A stretch of DNA of 64,000 nt, from contig CAIJOA010000017.1 of assembly GCA_903822185.1 (NCBI GenBank), forward strand, positions 124,001 to 188,000, written 5' to 3'. Made by a program: the position numbers and the translations under genes. Of the stretch, positions 37,006 through 44,714 are shown piece by piece. The notes under the pieces are model-generated. The model was not told where the DNA came from and made no database searches. It saw only the letters and a program-made list of their open reading frames with translations. The first letter of the stretch is position 1; each line of letters starts with the position of its first letter. This DNA is from an uncultured Rhodospirillales bacterium (GTDB lineage Bacteria > Pseudomonadota > Alphaproteobacteria > ATCC43930 > CGMCC-115725).

Positions 37006-38361
37006 ATGGACGGGCATGTCAGCACCCATATCAGCGGAAATCTACGCCAGCTCTCGCCCCAAGAGCTTCGCCAGATATTGCAGCTGCATGAGCTTTATCT
37101 TGCGCGGGAGCCGAAAGGCCGCCGCGCGGTACTGGCCTATTACGACCTCTCCGCCGCCGATTTAAGCGATCAGGATTTGTCGGGCGCCGACTTCACGGGC
37201 TCGTGCCTCCATCGCGCCATCTTCAAGAACACCGTGCTGCGCGCGGCCACACTGATGACCGCCGATCTGCGCGCCGCCAATCTCAACGGCGCCGATCTGA
37301 CCGGCGCGGATCTACGCTCAAGCTGTTTGCGCGGTGCGCAACTCAATCGTGCCAAGTTGCCGAAGGCCGATATGAGCAAGATCAAACCGATCTCGCTGCC
37401 GGGTCTCGACGATGCCAAGGCGCGGGATGATTCGCCGCGCACCGATTTGTCTTCGATCGAAGCGCATGACTGCGATTTCAGCGGCGCGAACATGCGCGGC
37501 GCAGCCTTCATCCGCGCCGACCTAACCGACGCCAACATGGAAAACACCGATCTCAACGGCGCCGACCTGCGTCACGCGATGATCACTGGCGCGGTTCTCG
37601 ATCATGCCGATTTGACTGGTGCCAATCTGTGCGGCGCCAATCTGCGCGGTGCGGTGCTGTCGCATGCGATCCTAACCGGCTGCGAAATGAAGGGCGTCGA
37701 TGTCAGCGGCGCGATCCTCGATCGCTCGTTGTTGATCGGCGTCGAAGGCGTCGAAGAAATGCAGGGCGCCAAGCTGCGCGTCGTCACCGTTCCCGAGCTC
37801 GCCGATATTCTGCACCTGCATCAAGTTTGGCTCGATACGCACGGCAAAGAGGGCACGCGCGCCGTGTTGTCCGATTGCGATTTGACCGGGTTCAATCTCG
37901 GCAGTGCCAAGCTGGCCTTGTCGGTGCTGTCACGCGCCGTGTTGCGCGGCGCCGATCTGTCGCAAGCTTCGCTGGCCATGTGCGATCTGTCGCTGGCCGA
38001 TCTGCGCGAGGCGCGTCTCGATTGGGCCGATCTGCGCGGCGCGAAGCTGGTTCGCGCGCATTTATCGGGCGCGACGATGGTGCACGCCAATCTGATGCCG
38101 CTCGAAAATGTCGGCGACCGCAAATATGATTTCCCGGCCAATCTGGAAGGCGCCAAGCTGACCGGCGTCGATCTGAGCGACGCACAGATGCGCCAAGCCA
38201 AGTTCGCCAGCGCCGATCTGTCCGGCGCGCATCTCGACCGCGCCGACCTGAGCGAGGCCGATCTTCAGAACGCCAATCTGAAAAACGCCACGTCCGAGAA
38301 CACGAAGTTCGACGGCGCCGCGATGGGCGACGTACGAAACCTACGCCGCGTCGCGCCCTAA
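37006..38361 (+). CDS. Pentapeptide-repeat protein with duplicated helical module
   Basis: A 451-residue protein. Two long blocks of A(D/N)LxX pentapeptides (about residues 49-240 and 290-445; for example LSGADFTGSC, ADLRAANLNGADLTGADL) should form right-handed quadrilateral beta-helices. Each block is preceded by a similar helical segment: ELRQILQLHELYLAREPKG near 19 and ELADILHLHQVWLDTHGKEG near 263. The protein therefore looks like an internal duplication. No signal peptide; cytoplasmic. Function unknown; some relatives mimic DNA and bind gyrase, but nothing specific supports this here. Confidence 0.85.
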   Translation: MDGHVSTHISGNLRQLSPQELRQILQLHELYLAREPKGRRAVLAYYDLSAADLSDQDLSGADFTGSCLHRAIFKNTVLRAATLMTADLRAANLNGADLTGADLRSSCLRGAQLNRAKLPKADMSKIKPISLPGLDDAKARDDSPRTDLSSIEAHDCDFSGANMRGAAFIRADLTDANMENTDLNGADLRHAMITGAVLDHADLTGANLCGANLRGAVLSHAILTGCEMKGVDVSGAILDRSLLIGVEGVEEMQGAKLRVVTVPELADILHLHQVWLDTHGKEGTRAVLSDCDLTGFNLGSAKLALSVLSRAVLRGADLSQASLAMCDLSLADLREARLDWADLRGAKLVRAHLSGATMVHANLMPLENVGDRKYDFPANLEGAKLTGVDLSDAQMRQAKFASADLSGAHLDRADLSEADLQNANLKNATSENTKFDGAAMGDVRNLRRVAP

Positions 38362-38386
38362 AATTTTCGCCTCCGAAATGTTGCAT

Positions 38387-38417
38387 CGGCCGGACTTTGT
38401 TCCGGCCGTTTTCGTTT
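38387..38417 (+). terminator. Terminator after the pentapeptide gene
   Basis: CGGCCGGA / TCCGGCCG, 6-base loop, followed by TTTTCGTTT. It begins 26 bases past the stop and ends 4 bases before the stop of the convergent S1C-like gene. Confidence 0.85.
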
Positions 38418-38421
38418 GGCG

Positions 38422-39399
38422 CTAATGCACGCTGGGCGTTTTGAAGAAGCGCGAGCGATCGACCGAGCGGACGTTGAAGTCGATCGTCTTGCCGTCGCGA
38501 TAGACGAGGATCGGCACGCCGACCCCGGCTTCGCCTTGCCGCCAGATGTTGCGATAGAGCGAGGCGAGATCGACGATCTCTTCACCACCGACGGCGAGGA
38601 TGATATCGCCGGTCTTGAGGCTGGCGCGTTTGGCCGGGCCGGTATTGGCGAGGCCAGCAACGACAACTTTGCTATCGACCTCGGTCGCGTAAAGCCCGAG
38701 CCAGGGCCGCGGCGGATGGTTCGGCCGGCCGAGGGTCAGCAGGTCGTCATAGATCGGCGCTAGGAGATCGATCGGCACATGCATGTTGAGATGCTCGGGC
38801 GGTTCTTTATCCTTCGATTGCTGCAGATGCAGCGAGCCGATGCCGAGCAATTGGCCATTGGCGCCGATGAGCGCTGTTCCGCCCCAATTGGGATGGGCCG
38901 GTGACGTGAACAGCGCGTCGTCGATCAGATATTCCCAATAGCCGGTAAATTCCTGCTTGGCCGAGATTCGGGCCGAGATGGCGTGCTTACGTCCGCCGCC
39001 GCCGGCGACGACGACCCGGTCGCCCATCGCCACGTCGGCGGACCGGCCGATCGGCAAGGCGGGCAAATTGAGCCGGCCCAGCGCCTGCAACAGGCCGAAG
39101 CCGGTTTCCTGGTCATAGGCTAGGACATGGCCGGGAATGGCGCGGCCATCGGTTGTATTGAGCCAGACCGTCTCCGCCTCGGTGATAAGATAGCCGATCG
39201 TCAGCACCACCCCGTCCTCGCGGATGACGACGCCGTTGCCGGCGCGTTCGGTGCCAAGGGTCTGGGCGGTAAATCCATCCGCCGGAATGGTCGCCCGGAC
39301 AGTCAGGATCGAAGACAGCGCCCGATCGAGATCGAAGCTCCATTCTTCCGGACGAGGCTGGGAATGCTGCGGAATGTCCCAATCGCTTTGCGACGACAT
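38422..39399 (-). CDS. S1C (HtrA-like) protease homologue without catalytic triad
   Basis: A 325-residue protein with a trypsin-like HtrA fold and a C-terminal PDZ domain (about 240-315: GLANTGPAKRASLKTGDIILAVGGEEI). Aligned by eye to HtrA, the catalytic His position (TNxHVV) reads TIGYLI, the Asp position (TDLALL) reads TGFGLL, and the Ser position (GNSGGP) reads PNWGGT. All three are lost, so it is probably a pseudoprotease with a binding or scaffold role. No signal peptide is seen, so it may be cytoplasmic. ATG 39399 follows AAGGAG. Confidence 0.8.
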   Translation of the reverse strand: MSSQSDWDIPQHSQPRPEEWSFDLDRALSSILTVRATIPADGFTAQTLGTERAGNGVVIREDGVVLTIGYLITEAETVWLNTTDGRAIPGHVLAYDQETGFGLLQALGRLNLPALPIGRSADVAMGDRVVVAGGGGRKHAISARISAKQEFTGYWEYLIDDALFTSPAHPNWGGTALIGANGQLLGIGSLHLQQSKDKEPPEHLNMHVPIDLLAPIYDDLLTLGRPNHPPRPWLGLYATEVDSKVVVAGLANTGPAKRASLKTGDIILAVGGEEIVDLASLYRNIWRQGEAGVGVPILVYRDGKTIDFNVRSVDRSRFFKTPSVH

Positions 39400-39471
39400 G
39401 ACGGCTCCTTGATCGGCGTGGCGATTATACACTGGGGCCGCCCGAGGGCGAGAGCCCGAGGCTCTTCGGGT

Positions 39472-39894
39472 CTAATCGTCGGAGGAATAAGACCCGCGCG
39501 TCCTTTTCAGTTGCCCGCGCTGGGTTTTGCTGTCGGTGCGCTTGGTGCGCGCCGATTTGGACGGACGGGTCTTGCGCCGGGTTTTCGGCCGCACCGATGC
39601 CTGACGAATCAAATCGACCAGACGCTCCAGCGCATCGGCGCGATTACGTTCACGCGTGCGGAAGCGGTCGGCGGTGATAACGATCACGCCGTCGCGATTG
39701 AGCCGACGGCCCGCCAGTGCGGTCAGACGATGACGGACGCCCTCATCCAGACCGCTCAACCCTTGGGTGTTGAAACGGAGTTGTACGGAGGTTTCGACCT
39801 TATTGACGTTTTGCCCGCCGGGCCCGCTGGCGCGGATGAATTGTTCTTCGATGTCGGCCTCGTCGAGGGCGATCGTGGGCGTCACCGGAATCAT
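39472..39894 (-). CDS. arfB: Peptidyl-tRNA hydrolase ArfB (alternative ribosome rescue)
   Basis: A 140-residue class I release-factor-like protein that frees stalled ribosomes. The catalytic loop is IRASGPGGQNVNKVET at about residues 22-37, with the GGQ motif. The C-terminal tail is rich in Lys and Arg (RPKTRRKTRPSKSARTKR), which inserts into the empty mRNA channel in known ArfB. ATG 39894 is preferred; an ATG 18 bases upstream is possible. It is transcribed alone. Confidence 0.93.
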   Translation of the reverse strand: MIPVTPTIALDEADIEEQFIRASGPGGQNVNKVETSVQLRFNTQGLSGLDEGVRHRLTALAGRRLNRDGVIVITADRFRTRERNRADALERLVDLIRQASVRPKTRRKTRPSKSARTKRTDSKTQRGQLKRTRGSYSSDD

Positions 39895-40069
39895 GATGGT
39901 CCACCATGGCATCTTTGCCGGCCGCGCACAAAATTTTCCGCACTTTTAGGCCGCCGGCAAGTCCCCATATGCACGAGACTAACACGATCTGTTGCGCCAC
40001 GCCGCGCTTGCCAGGCTTCCGCCGCACGATCATCATTACGGGAAGTTTTGCCGCGCCAGGGAGGAAACG

Positions 40070-41269
40070 ATGAAGCATTTTTGGGCCGCAGCCCTCGCCA
40101 CCTTATTCGCCGCAAGTCCCAGCTGGGCCCAGACCAATACGATCACCCTGGGTGCTGCCGTGCAATTAACCGGCAAAGACGCGAACACCGGGCGCTATTA
40201 CCGCGACGCCTATCAACTCACCGTCGATCAGATCAACGAAAAGGGCGGCGTCACCGTCGCCGGCAAGAAATACACCCTGAGGCTGGTCCTGCTCGACACG
40301 CAGTCGGACGCCAATCTGGCGGTGCAGCTCTACAATCAGCTCGTCGTGCGCGAGAAAGTCGATTTCCTGCTCGGCGCCTATTCCAGCACCGATGTGTTGA
40401 ACACCTCGTCCGTTGCCGAGAAATACGAAGTGCCGATGGTTCAGGGCGGCGGCGCCTCAGGTCAGATTTTCTCACGCGGCTATAAATACATCTTCGGCAC
40501 GCTGCCCCGCGCCGAGGATTATTTCAATTCGACGCTGCAGATGTTGAGCGGGCTTGAACCGAAATCGAAGACCGTCGCGCTGGTCGTGGCCGATGACGCG
40601 TTCGATGTCGCGGTCGGCGACGGCACGCGGCAATTGTTGAAGAAGGGCGGTTACGACATCGTCCTCGATCAGCAATATACGCAAAAGAGCACCGACTTCT
40701 CCTCGATCCTCGCGCTCGTCAAATCGAAGTCGCCCGATGTGATCCTGTGGGGCGGCCTCGCGCCCGAAGTCCTCGACGAGATTCGTCAGGCCAAGAGCCT
40801 CGACGTCAATCCAAAGAACCTCATCAGCTTCACCGTCGGCGTACCGACGGCCGATTTCCGCAAAGCCTTGGGCAAGGATGCCGAGTTCGCCTTCGGCATG
40901 ACGCCGTGGGTTCCGACCGGCAGCCTCAAGGATGATTGGTTCAACGACGATGTCGCCTTCAACAAACAATTTATCGCCAAGTATAATTACGAACCGGATT
41001 ATCACGCCGCCTCGGCTGCGGCCGATGTCGAAGTCTTCGCCAAGGCCATCCCGGCAGCCGGCTCGCTCGATAAGAAGGCCGTGCGCGATGCTATCGCCAA
41101 GGTCGATTTTCAAAGCGTGTATGGCCGCGTGAAATTCACCGAGAACGGCCAGATCGATTTGCCGCAAATCGTCGTCCAGGTCCAGGACGGCCAAATCGTG
41201 CCGATCTTCAGCGACCATGTCCTGAGCAAGCCGCGCTATCCCGTGCCCGCCTGGGATCAGCGCAAGTAG
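40070..41269 (+). CDS. Leucine-type ABC substrate-binding protein
   Basis: A 399-residue periplasmic binding protein of the Peripla_BP_6 family. Signal peptide MKHFWAAALATLFAASPSWA; mature start QTNTITLGAAVQLTGKDANTG. VDFLLGAYSSTDVLNTSSVAEKY (residues about 95-117) and YNYEPDYHAASAAADVEVFAKA near 308 are typical of the amide/aromatic-acid branch. ATG 40070 follows AGGGAGGAAA. No membrane or ATPase subunit adjoins: a third orphan binding protein in the window. The ligand is unknown. Confidence 0.88.
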   Translation: MKHFWAAALATLFAASPSWAQTNTITLGAAVQLTGKDANTGRYYRDAYQLTVDQINEKGGVTVAGKKYTLRLVLLDTQSDANLAVQLYNQLVVREKVDFLLGAYSSTDVLNTSSVAEKYEVPMVQGGGASGQIFSRGYKYIFGTLPRAEDYFNSTLQMLSGLEPKSKTVALVVADDAFDVAVGDGTRQLLKKGGYDIVLDQQYTQKSTDFSSILALVKSKSPDVILWGGLAPEVLDEIRQAKSLDVNPKNLISFTVGVPTADFRKALGKDAEFAFGMTPWVPTGSLKDDWFNDDVAFNKQFIAKYNYEPDYHAASAAADVEVFAKAIPAAGSLDKKAVRDAIAKVDFQSVYGRVKFTENGQIDLPQIVVQVQDGQIVPIFSDHVLSKPRYPVPAWDQRK

Positions 41270-41280
41270 CGAAAACGAAA

Positions 41281-41309
41281 CCGGCCGCGATGAAGAAGAT
41301 CGCGGCCGG
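41281..41309 (-). terminator. Terminator after the HU gene
   Basis: A perfect 11-base stem, CCGGCCGCGAT / ATCGCGGCCGG, with a 7-base loop between convergent genes. On the minus strand it is followed by TTTCGTTTTC, so it mainly serves the HU gene. Confidence 0.75.
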
Positions 41310-41336
41310 AGAATCTCGTCGCTGATCGCCGGAAGC

Positions 41337-41603
41337 TTACAGCGAGCCTTTCAGCTTCGCGCCGGCCTTGAAGCGTACATTCTTGCTGGCGCGAATCTTG
41401 AGCGGTTCGCCGGTACGCGGATTGCGGCCCATGCGCGCGGCGCGCTTGCTGACATGAAACGAGCCGAAGCCCGGAATGCTGAATTTCTGGGTCTTCTTGA
41501 GGTCTTTCGAAATCGCAGCGGTAATCGCATCGACGGCTTCACCGGCGGCCGACGCAGTGTGGCCGAGCTTTCTTAAAGCTTCGATCAAAATCTGTTTGCT
41601 CAT
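41337..41603 (-). CDS. HU/IHF-family DNA-binding protein
   Basis: An 88-residue nucleoid protein. The family signature is GFGSFHVSKRAARMGRNPRTGEPLKI with its DNA-intercalating RNPxTG arm at about residues 58-63 (given by position). The N-terminal helices are MSKQILIEALRKLG and AAGEAVDAITAAI. It is closer to HU than to IHF alpha or beta, but the copy type cannot be decided. ATG 41603 gives the usual N-terminus; a GTG 12 bases upstream is less likely, as it sits on the ribosome site GGGGAG. Confidence 0.93.
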   Translation of the reverse strand: MSKQILIEALRKLGHTASAAGEAVDAITAAISKDLKKTQKFSIPGFGSFHVSKRAARMGRNPRTGEPLKIRASKNVRFKAGAKLKGSL

Positions 41604-41709
41604 GCGTGTCTTCACTCCCCTTCATATCGAGCGGGTCATCGAACGAGATGCCGCTTCTCTGTGTTATCCCTTTGACCGACCCAGCCTCTGGGGGCTTGGG
41701 GGACGGCTG

Positions 41710-41728
41710 GCGGTGAGAGTCTCACCGC
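41710..41728. promoter_or_regulatory. Perfect 19-base palindrome between HU and alcohol dehydrogenase genes
   Basis: GCGGTGAGA-G-TCTCACCGC, about 107 bases upstream of the HU start in the divergent intergenic region. Candidate operator. Confidence 0.4.
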
Positions 41729-41776
41729 GGCGAAGGTTACGCAACAACTTCCTCTTGTGCCAGAGGCCGAAACGAC

Positions 41777-41790
41777 AATTTGATCAAATT
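41777..41790. promoter_or_regulatory. Perfect palindrome AATTTGATCAAATT next to a -35-like box
   Basis: A 14-base perfect palindrome, 5 bases upstream of TTGACA (41796-41801), which points toward the alcohol dehydrogenase gene. No good -10 box follows. Candidate regulator site of the divergent promoter. Confidence 0.4.
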
Positions 41791-41854
41791 CGCCTTGACA
41801 GCTTGGCCCCATATGCCAAGGCAACCATGAAGCCGCCGTGAAGGGTATCGACGC

Positions 41855-42859
41855 ATGAAAGTTATCGAATTGAAGGACTGGGGCTTGGAGCATGTCGCCG
41901 TCAGCGACCGTGCCGATCCAACCTGCGGTCCGGACGATGTGTTGATCGAGATGCACGCGGCGGCGCTGAATTTTCGCGATTTCGTTTTCGTGCGTGGCGG
42001 CTATGGCCGCGAGGGCGGTCCGTTGCCGATGGTGCTGTTGAGCGACGGCGCGGGCCGCGTCATCGACGTCGGCAAGAACGTCACCCGCGCCGCGATTGGC
42101 GATCTGGTCTGTCCGACGATCATGCCGGGCTGGATCGATGGGCCGATCAAAGACGAGTATCGCCGGCAATCGCGCGGCGGCTCGATCGACGGCGTCATGG
42201 CCGGAAAGATGGCCTTGCCAGAAAGCGCAATCGTCAAAGCACCCGATTTCTATACCCCGGCCGAAGCCGCGACCTTGCCTTGCGCCGCGCTGACGGCATG
42301 GAACGCCCTCGCCGGCATCAAGAGCGGCGATCTGGTCCTGACGCAAGGGACTGGTGGCGTTTCGCTGTTCGCGCTGCAATTCGCGCGCGCGATGGGTGCG
42401 ACAGTTGTGATCACGTCATCCAGCGAAGAGAAGCTGCATCGCGCCAGCGCCCTTGGCGCGCAGCTCGGCATCAACTACGACAGCCACCCCGATTGGGCCA
42501 AAGAGTTGTTGCGCATGACCGGGCGGCGCGGCGCGGATTTGGTCATCGAGTTGGGCGGCGCGGAATCATTGCCGCAATCGATCCGCGCGGTACGCACCGG
42601 CGGCACGATCGCGCTGATCGGCGTATTATCGGGTGCGAACGCCGAACTGGAACTGGGCCGGGTCGTGACGCGCGGCTTGCGGCTTCAAGCCGTGACGATG
42701 GGATCGCGCGACGATTTCGAGGCGATGGTGACGTTCATCGAGCAGCATAAGATCAAGCCGGTGATCGACGCGTTGCGCTTCACCTTCGCCGAAACCCGCG
42801 CCGCTATCGCCACGATGAGCCAGGGGCGACATTTCGGGAAACTGGTGATCGAGTTCTGA
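41855..42859 (+). CDS. Zinc-independent MDR-family alcohol dehydrogenase/quinone reductase
   Basis: A 334-residue medium-chain dehydrogenase/reductase. The GroES-like part is MHAAALNFRDFVFVRGGYGREG (near 32-54, given by ends) and the NAD(P) motif is LTQGTGGVSLFALQFARAMGA near 162. The Zn-binding residues of classical alcohol dehydrogenases are absent (no GHE or Cys cluster), so a quinone-oxidoreductase-like role is likely. It is monocistronic and followed by repeat A3. Substrate unknown. Confidence 0.88.
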   Translation: MKVIELKDWGLEHVAVSDRADPTCGPDDVLIEMHAAALNFRDFVFVRGGYGREGGPLPMVLLSDGAGRVIDVGKNVTRAAIGDLVCPTIMPGWIDGPIKDEYRRQSRGGSIDGVMAGKMALPESAIVKAPDFYTPAEAATLPCAALTAWNALAGIKSGDLVLTQGTGGVSLFALQFARAMGATVVITSSSEEKLHRASALGAQLGINYDSHPDWAKELLRMTGRRGADLVIELGGAESLPQSIRAVRTGGTIALIGVLSGANAELELGRVVTRGLRLQAVTMGSRDDFEAMVTFIEQHKIKPVIDALRFTFAETRAAIATMSQGRHFGKLVIEF

Positions 42860-42867
42860 TCTCAGCA

Positions 42868-42946
42868 CGTCATTGCGAGGAGCGTTAGCGACGAAGCAAT
42901 CCAGTCTGTCTGCACACTGGATTGCTTCGCTGCGCTCGCAATGACG
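42868..42946 (-). repeat. Intergenic palindromic repeat, family A copy 3 (inverted)
   Basis: CGTCATTGCGAG...CTCGCAATGACG with inner arms CGAAGCAATCCAG / CTGGATTGCTTCG. The 12-base insert (gagcgttagcga) is on the left, so it is inverted relative to copies at 2904 and 21148. It lies between convergent genes. Confidence 0.9.
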
Positions 42947-42954
42947 GAACTATT

Positions 42955-43788
42955 TTAGTTATCAAAAAACGCGATCGTCCGAATCTCGATACTTTCGCGC
43001 GGGCGCGCATCCGGCGGCGCGTTCGTTAAATCGAACGCGGTATGCGCAGTCCAGCGGGCGCGGCCATCTTTATCCGAATCGTAAACCTTGAAGACCAAAG
43101 CCTCGTCACGCTGCATCAGCGGAAACCAGTACCAGCGATGCGCGGGATTATATTTGACCGCATAGGTTTGGCCGATCCGGTTGGGATAGCGCCGCTCCGA
43201 AATGATGAAGTCACCCGTCGAGACGCTGCGCGAATCGCAGAGCGTCAGCGGAAAGGTTTGGACCGGATGGTTGATCGGCCGCCACACCTGAACGATGGCA
43301 AAACGTTTTTGCAGCAGCGTCTCGGCCTCGTCGGGCAATAGATCGCGGACGCGCTGCGGGCCGGACCATTCGGTGTAGTCGTTATGAACTCGGCGCACGA
43401 CCTCCCGAATCTTCAACGCCTCGCGCTTTTCATCGTCGGCGGTGCGCAGCGTGTGATCGAAGACGACGACGCGCGATGCGCCGGTTTCGGCCTTAATCAG
43501 CGCTTCCATCTCGGGGTAATAGACGCGGTGGACTTCCGCTTCGTCGAAGAAGTCGCGCATCGCCGTGTCATGACGGCGAAAGCGGAAACCGTGACGATCC
43601 AGCACTAAGTCTTGCGCTTCAGGACGGCCGTTATGCAGTGTCACCAGCCGCGTATCGAAAGTCGCGCTTTGGCGAATCTCGGTCGAGCCCGGCCCGCCGG
43701 TGAAGGTGTAAGGCGTTTCGCCGGTATCGAGCTGGTAATTGACCGAGGCTTCGATCGTATCGGCGGCGGTGTCGGCAAGCTGAACCAT
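42955..43788 (-). CDS. CmcJ/NvfI-family oxidoreductase
   Basis: A 277-residue protein of the CmcJ/NvfI/AsaB family, Fe(II)/2-oxoglutarate-type oxygenase-like proteins best known from cephamycin and fungal secondary metabolism. VVVFDHTLR near 108, VHNDYTEWSGPQRVRDLLP near 133, and YNPAHRWYWFPLMQRDEALVFKVYDS near 212 are typical. H134 and D136 of HND, with a later His, can supply the metal site. No secondary-metabolite genes are adjacent. Function in bacteria of this kind is mostly unknown. Confidence 0.82.
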   Translation of the reverse strand: MVQLADTAADTIEASVNYQLDTGETPYTFTGGPGSTEIRQSATFDTRLVTLHNGRPEAQDLVLDRHGFRFRRHDTAMRDFFDEAEVHRVYYPEMEALIKAETGASRVVVFDHTLRTADDEKREALKIREVVRRVHNDYTEWSGPQRVRDLLPDEAETLLQKRFAIVQVWRPINHPVQTFPLTLCDSRSVSTGDFIISERRYPNRIGQTYAVKYNPAHRWYWFPLMQRDEALVFKVYDSDKDGRARWTAHTAFDLTNAPPDARPRESIEIRTIAFFDN

Positions 43789-43831
43789 GGACGGCTCCTT
43801 CGCGGGTTCCCTTATCTAGAACCGGGAACGA

Positions 43832-44533
43832 TCAGTGCGCCAGGATGATATCGCCATCGGCGGTGATCGAGACAATAGCGTCGCCCGCCTCTGCCACCGG
43901 CGGCGGGGCCGCAGCCGGGGCGGCGGACATCGCCATGACCCGCATCATAGGACGCGGCGGCTGGGCATCGGCGCTGCTGACCCGGATATCGCGATAACCG
44001 CCGACCTTCGTTCCGAGCGTCGCGGCGACCCGATCCGCGCGCTGCCGCAGCCGCGTCAGGGCCGTATCGGTCAGCGCATCCTCGACCGCTTGCCGCGCCT
44101 CACGCGATAATTCAGGCGTCATCGCGGTCACGACCATGCCTTGTTGCTGCAACGGGGCGGTCAGCGCGAGGATCGCGGCGAAGTCCTTGCCGGTGAAGGA
44201 CACCGACTGGCGGCCATGCCAGCGTAGCGACTGTTTATCCGGCTGTTCCGAATAGACGGAATAGCCGCCGGTTTCGACGCTGAGGTCGGGGACGGCTTTG
44301 ATACGGGCCACGGCGGCGGTCATGCGCTTGTTGATTTCGGCCTGGACCTTGCCGGCATCGGCGTCGGTCACATCGGCTGTCAGCTCGACCCGCAACCGGT
44401 CGCGCGGCACGCTCCGCTGCGCCGTTTCGGTAAGATGCAGCAGGCTGTCTTTATCGGTGGTCTGCGCAAGCGCCGGTCCGGCGAGCAGCGTCATTCCAAC
44501 AAGAGCCGCAAAGCCTTGAACGATCATCCGCAT
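43832..44533 (-). CDS. SIMPL-domain (DUF541) periplasmic protein
   Basis: A 233-residue protein. ATG 44533 follows GGGAGA and starts a signal peptide, MRMIVQGFAALVGMTLLAG, ending PALAQ. The SIMPL domain is visible in LHLTETAQRSVPRDRLRVELTADVTDADA (residues about 30-58), VETGGYSVYSEQPD and TLGTKVGGYRDIRVS. Family members are periplasmic or outer-membrane proteins linked to stress responses; the exact role is unclear. The C-terminal end is Ala/Pro-rich and then SITADGDIILAH. Confidence 0.87.
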   Translation of the reverse strand: MRMIVQGFAALVGMTLLAGPALAQTTDKDSLLHLTETAQRSVPRDRLRVELTADVTDADAGKVQAEINKRMTAAVARIKAVPDLSVETGGYSVYSEQPDKQSLRWHGRQSVSFTGKDFAAILALTAPLQQQGMVVTAMTPELSREARQAVEDALTDTALTRLRQRADRVAATLGTKVGGYRDIRVSSADAQPPRPMMRVMAMSAAPAAAPPPVAEAGDAIVSITADGDIILAH

Positions 44534-44714
44534 GGGTTTCTCCCTGGTCATCGAGGCAGCATAAGGAAACGAATAGCGGCTGCAACTTCGCCCATTCACA
44601 ACGGAGTGGGCAGACACCAATTCCGTGTCATTTTTCTTATTTTTGCGTTATGCATGCGCCAACGAAGTGGGCAAACCCACGTGCCTTGGGATCACATGAC
44701 GATTGGGGGATCGA

